Of a stretch of 8,487 bases of DNA, positions 6,745-8,487 are shown piece by piece. The notes under the pieces are model-generated. The model saw nothing but the letters and a program-made list of their open reading frames with translations. It did no database searches and was not told where the DNA came from. A program made the position numbers and the translations under genes. Every line of letters begins with the position of its first letter. Position 1 is the first letter of the stretch. Source of the DNA: an uncultured Clostridium sp. (GTDB lineage: Bacteria; Bacillota; Clostridia; TANB77; CAG-508); assembly GCA_948465625.1 (NCBI GenBank), contig CAOJXM010000035.1, positions 1 to 8,487 of the forward strand. The letters are read 5' to 3'.

Positions 6745-7072
6745 GTAAAATAACTCCTTCCTTTTGAACATTATAATAGAAAGGTATTACATTGGTTCTT
6801 TCATTGTATTTATCTATATTTTTTAGAAGTGGAGAAATTACAACATCATTTTCCATTTCCACATCACAAGCTATTTCTCTAATTTGATTTCTATATTCTA
6901 TAATTTCTTCATCACTAAAATCTGTCAAAATCATAATATCGATATCAGAATTTTCGCTATAATCGCCTCTAGCATAAGAGCCATATAAAATTACTTTTTT
7001 TAGTCTATCTCCTAATAATTCTAGTAACTTTAATGTAAATTGTTGTATGACTTTATCAATTTTTCTTTGCAT
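6737..7072 (-). CDS. MNT-type minimal nucleotidyltransferase, probable antitoxin
   Basis: A 111-residue minimal nucleotidyltransferase (NTP_transf_2 fold), expected antitoxin to the HEPN protein. The signature GSYARGDY (31-38) is followed by SDIDI (42-46) with metal-binding D43 and D45; D76 in ENDVVI is the likely third carboxylate. Some partners of this type inactivate their HEPN toxin by transferring AMP to a tyrosine (MntA-HepT). Intact catalytic residues allow such activity here. Start: ATG 7084 lies only 2-3 nt from the predicted transcription start and has its ribosome site too close. ATG 7072 has GGAGG five nt upstream, so it is preferred. First gene of the two-gene operon, read from the promoter at 7094-7122. 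The cassette lies between the 61-bp direct repeats. Confidence 0.88.
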   Translation of the reverse strand: MQRKIDKVIQQFTLKLLELLGDRLKKVILYGSYARGDYSENSDIDIMILTDFSDEEIIEYRNQIREIACDVEMENDVVISPLLKNIDKYNERTNVIPFYYNVQKEGVILHG

Positions 7073-7093
7073 AATTACCTCCATTCCTCTCTT

Positions 7094-7122
7094 ATTATAC
7101 TATACCCACTCTTTTTTGTAAA
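7094..7122 (-). promoter_or_regulatory. Promoter of the MNT/HEPN operon
   Basis: On the minus strand, -35 TTTACA (7122-7117, 5 of 6 consensus) and perfect -10 TATAAT (7099-7094) have a 17-bp spacer. Transcription should begin near 7087, about 15 nt before ATG 7072. The -35 box starts 10 bp inside the right 61-bp repeat, so the cassette carries its own complete promoter with almost no spare DNA. TATAGTATAAT around the -10 offers a small repeat that a regulator could use, but no clear palindromic operator is seen. Confidence 0.75.
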
Positions 7123-7131
7123 TATCTACTA

Positions 7132-7192
7132 AAAATTGGTATCAATTAAATCTATAATTCTAGAGCCACAAAGATTTCTCTTTGTGGCTCTA
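7132..7192 (+). repeat. 61-bp direct repeat, right copy (orphan dacF end)
   Basis: Duplicate of 6266-6326 with one substitution. It contains a remnant reading KNWYQLNL-stop in the dacF frame, with no dacF sequence before it, and the same 14-bp stem hairpin (7161-7174 with 7179-7192). Unlike the left copy, the hairpin is followed by ACGTAAAT and not a T-tract, so it is unlikely to terminate transcription. Together the copies bracket 805 bp of unique DNA holding the whole MNT/HEPN operon. Confidence 0.95.
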
Positions 7193-7228
7193 ACGTAAAT
7201 AATAAAAAAATAAATAAAAAGAAAAACG

Positions 7229-7252
7229 AAAAAACGTGTGAAGGTATCACAC
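7229..7252 (-). terminator. Possible minus-strand terminator after the small basic ORF
   Basis: On the minus strand GTGTGA pairs with TCACAC (7252-7247 with 7241-7236) around a five-base loop, followed by G and six T (7234-7229) and further T-rich sequence. A competing stem, GAAGGT with ACCTTC (7240-7245 and 7251-7256), shares bases with it, so the two cannot form together. It lies 16 nt after the stop of the small ORF at 7269-7379. Six base pairs is short for a terminator, hence the moderate confidence. Confidence 0.45.
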
Positions 7253-7268
7253 CTTCCTTTTATTTATA

Positions 7269-7379
7269 TCATATTCCAGATAATTGTTCAAGTGTTTTCG
7301 TAAATTTTTTCTTTCTCTTACTCCTTCTTCTCCTCATTTCTGCCCCAAAATCAATCCAAAATTGAAAATCACTTGACAT
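7269..7379 (-). CDS. Possible small, very basic protein (36 codons), unrecognised
   Basis: Hand translation on the minus strand from ATG 7379 gives 36 residues: an N-terminal part with aromatic and acidic residues (SSDFQFWIDFGAEM), then the run RRRRSKRKKK (16-25) and the tail LEQLSG. I do not recognise a family. In favour: AAGGG about six nt upstream of ATG, an in-frame TAA just upstream fixing the start, a terminator-like hairpin shortly after the stop, and no gene on the other strand to explain the frame. Against: its length, A-rich base composition that favours Lys/Arg codons, and no convincing promoter. Its start codon overlaps the -35 box of the promoter for the opposite gene at 7431, so the two units would interfere. 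It may be a real small protein, a remnant or chance. Confidence 0.3.
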   Translation of the reverse strand: MSSDFQFWIDFGAEMRRRRSKRKKKFTKTLEQLSGI

Positions 7380-7401
7380 TTTTCCCTTTTTATCTTATGA
7401 T
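7373..7401 (+). promoter_or_regulatory. Strong promoter of the PyrE-like gene
   Basis: A perfect -35 TTGACA (7373-7378), 17-bp spacer and -10 TATGAT (7396-7401, 5 of 6) predict a start near 7408. The leader is only about 23 nt and consists mainly of the ribosome site AGGAGGT (7419-7425) six nt before ATG 7431. This rules out a PyrR-type or other attenuator between promoter and gene. This is the only perfect -35 hexamer among the promoters called here. Confidence 0.85.
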
Positions 7402-7430
7402 TAATTCGAAAAAAAGATAGGAGGTACAAT

Positions 7431-8288
7431 ATGAATAATCTAATGTCATATTTATTTGAAACAAATGCAGTAAAAGTATGTCCTAAAGATAACCCATTTT
7501 GGTATACATCTGGAAAAATTGGACCTTACTTTATCAATACTCATTTTCTTTATGGAAGTGAAGCAGATGCTGTTACTTTACTAAACTTTATTGATACCAA
7601 AAAAGAAGATAAACTAGAAATGCCAAAAGCACTTTTTGAAAAAGTAAAAAAACAATACCAAGAAAATAAAATATACAATGATGTCGTAAACGAAATGATT
7701 ACTTATATTAAAACAAATTTAGAAGTAAACGAAATCGACTATATTTCTGGTGGAGAAAGACGTGACTGGTTCTTCTCTTACATGGCTGCTCATTTATTAG
7801 GTAAAAAGCATATTACCCTATTTAAAGACTTAACAGCCGTTATTAGTGATTGTAATTTCGAAGAAACTGTAACCGCTTCTAAAATAGAAGGCAAAAAAGT
7901 TTTACATATTGCAGATTTAATTACCATTGCTTCTAGCTATATTCGTGCTTGGATTCCTACCATTCAAGAATTGGGCGGTGAACTTGTATGGAGTTTAGCT
8001 GTTGTTAACCGAATGCAAGGTGGAGATGAAAGATTATCAGATTTAGGTATTACTTCTTTATCTATGGCAAAAATTGATGAAACCTTATTTACTGAAGCAA
8101 TGCAAAAAAATATCATCAATCAAAATCAATTTGAAATGATACAAAAATTTTTAAAAGACCCAGATGGTACCATGAAAGACTTTTTAATCACACACCCTGA
8201 TTTTCTAGAAAACGCATTAAAATCAGATGCCAAAACGGCTGCTCGTGCCCAATTGTGTATTGATAGCAATATATACGAATTAACTTAA
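7431..8288 (+). CDS. Orotate phosphoribosyltransferase-like protein, divergent
   Basis: A 285-residue PRT-fold protein resembling PyrE, which joins orotate and PRPP in UMP synthesis. PyrE-like landmarks are WYTSGKIGPYFIN (24-36), ISGGERRDW (105-113, matching the GxExxG region), LFKD (130-133) and VLHIADLITIASS (157-169), which aligns with the PRPP loop. Differences matter: PyrE is normally near 180-215 residues. Here there is an insertion of about 55 residues (about 42-100) and a C-terminal extension of about 70. The PRPP loop reads ADLITIASS where PyrE has ED-TTGGS, and no K-x-HG catalytic loop is visible after K132. Such long forms occur in Clostridia, usually annotated as orotate phosphoribosyltransferase. 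The true substrate may differ. No other pyrimidine gene lies nearby. It is a single-gene unit between its own promoter and terminator. Confidence 0.75.
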   Translation: MNNLMSYLFETNAVKVCPKDNPFWYTSGKIGPYFINTHFLYGSEADAVTLLNFIDTKKEDKLEMPKALFEKVKKQYQENKIYNDVVNEMITYIKTNLEVNEIDYISGGERRDWFFSYMAAHLLGKKHITLFKDLTAVISDCNFEETVTASKIEGKKVLHIADLITIASSYIRAWIPTIQELGGELVWSLAVVNRMQGGDERLSDLGITSLSMAKIDETLFTEAMQKNIINQNQFEMIQKFLKDPDGTMKDFLITHPDFLENALKSDAKTAARAQLCIDSNIYELT

Positions 8289-8296
8289 AAAACAAG

Positions 8297-8327
8297 ATTC
8301 CTTCTAAAATAATGAAGGAATTTTTTT
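8297..8327 (+). terminator. Intrinsic terminator of the PyrE-like gene
   Basis: An 8-bp stem, ATTCCTTC (8297-8304) with GAAGGAAT (8314-8321), encloses a nine-base AT-rich loop and runs into seven T (8321-8327). It begins nine nt after the stop codon, so transcription of the PyrE-like gene should end here. Confidence 0.88.
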
Positions 8328-8346
8328 ATTCTACTCTTAAAAAAAC

Positions 8347-8374
8347 TTGATTTTTCGCCGAAATGTGCTATAAT
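8347..8374 (+). promoter_or_regulatory. Promoter for a gene beyond the right edge, extended -10
   Basis: -35 TTGATT (8347-8352, 4 of 6) and perfect -10 TATAAT (8369-8374) are separated by 16 bp. TGC directly before the -10 makes it an extended -10 promoter. Transcription should start near 8381. It directs RNA rightward into the structured leader at 8381-8487. Confidence 0.75.
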
Positions 8375-8380
8375 TGATAC

Positions 8381-8487
8381 GCTCAAGCTATTAGCTTTTG
8401 TGTAACAATTGATGTTGAATAACATGAAAAGGAGGGAAAATAAGTATTACAAAGTAACTTCATGTTAACAAAAAAAACGACAAAAAA
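8381..8487 (+). other. Structured leader RNA, possible 5' end of a gene at 8462
   Basis: No complete gene fits here. Three pairings are visible: AAGCT/AGCTT around ATT; ATGTT (8412-8416) with AACAT (8421-8425); and TAACATGAA (8420-8428) with TTCATGTTA (8459-8467). The last two share bases and exclude each other. A strong ribosome-site-like AAAAGGAGGG (8427-8436) sits in the loop of the longer pairing. Two short frames begin nearby: ATG 8424, giving only 14 residues, and ATG 8462 (MLTKKTTK), open to the window edge but about 25 nt from the AGGAGGG. The first might be a leader peptide and the second a true gene start. Neither is established. Confidence 0.3.

Noticed and set aside
6266..7192. 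Insertion sequence or IS200/IS605-type element using the two hairpins as ends
   Set aside because: There is no transposase, the repeats are direct and include dacF coding sequence, and the hairpin is a normal terminator in the left copy.
7393..7430. PyrR-type attenuator or other riboswitch before the PyrE-like gene
   Set aside because: The distance from promoter start to start codon is only about 23 nt, too short for such a structure.

Overview
The window is AT-rich and has the gene families, strong AGGAGG-type ribosome sites and intrinsic terminators of a low-GC Firmicute. A gut-type member of the Clostridia is the best guess. This rests on overall character (Clostridia-style PyrE-like protein, DacF-type carboxypeptidase, YhbY, Gdt1-family transporter), not on a marker gene. 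The genetic code looks standard, and three genes appear to start with TTG.

Left part, minus strand (1-2457): an operon reading right to left from an extended -10 promoter. It encodes an ABC ATPase, an ABC-2 permease and the start of a GldG-like extracytoplasmic subunit that runs off the left edge. Together they should form one membrane exporter or remodelling complex of the GldA/GldF/GldG type.

Next (2510-3985): a single-gene unit, also minus strand, for an AAA-family ATPase with a DUF4143 C-terminus. It has its own terminator and a good promoter. Directly upstream of that promoter are four copies of a perfectly phased 23-bp tandem repeat.

Middle, plus strand (4046-6332): a probable operon of a Gdt1/TMEM165-type cation transporter, the RNA-binding protein YhbY and a secreted D-Ala-D-Ala carboxypeptidase (dacF-like), closed by a strong terminator. 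No terminator is visible between these three genes.

Insert (about 6327-7131, minus strand): a compact HEPN/MNT toxin-antitoxin pair with its own promoter and an 8-nt gene overlap. It is bracketed by two 61-bp direct repeats that match at 60 of 61 positions. The left copy is the genuine end of dacF (last eight codons, stop, terminator stem). The right copy is an orphan duplicate of that segment. This looks like a defence or addiction cassette that entered at the 3' end of dacF and duplicated the target. It is the most interesting structure in the window.

Right part (7193-8487): a possible 36-codon very basic minus-strand ORF with a terminator-like hairpin, then a strong consensus promoter driving an enlarged, divergent orotate phosphoribosyltransferase-like gene with its own terminator. 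Last comes another promoter and a structured leader whose gene lies mostly beyond the right edge. No tRNA, rRNA, CRISPR array, transposase or integrase gene was seen.
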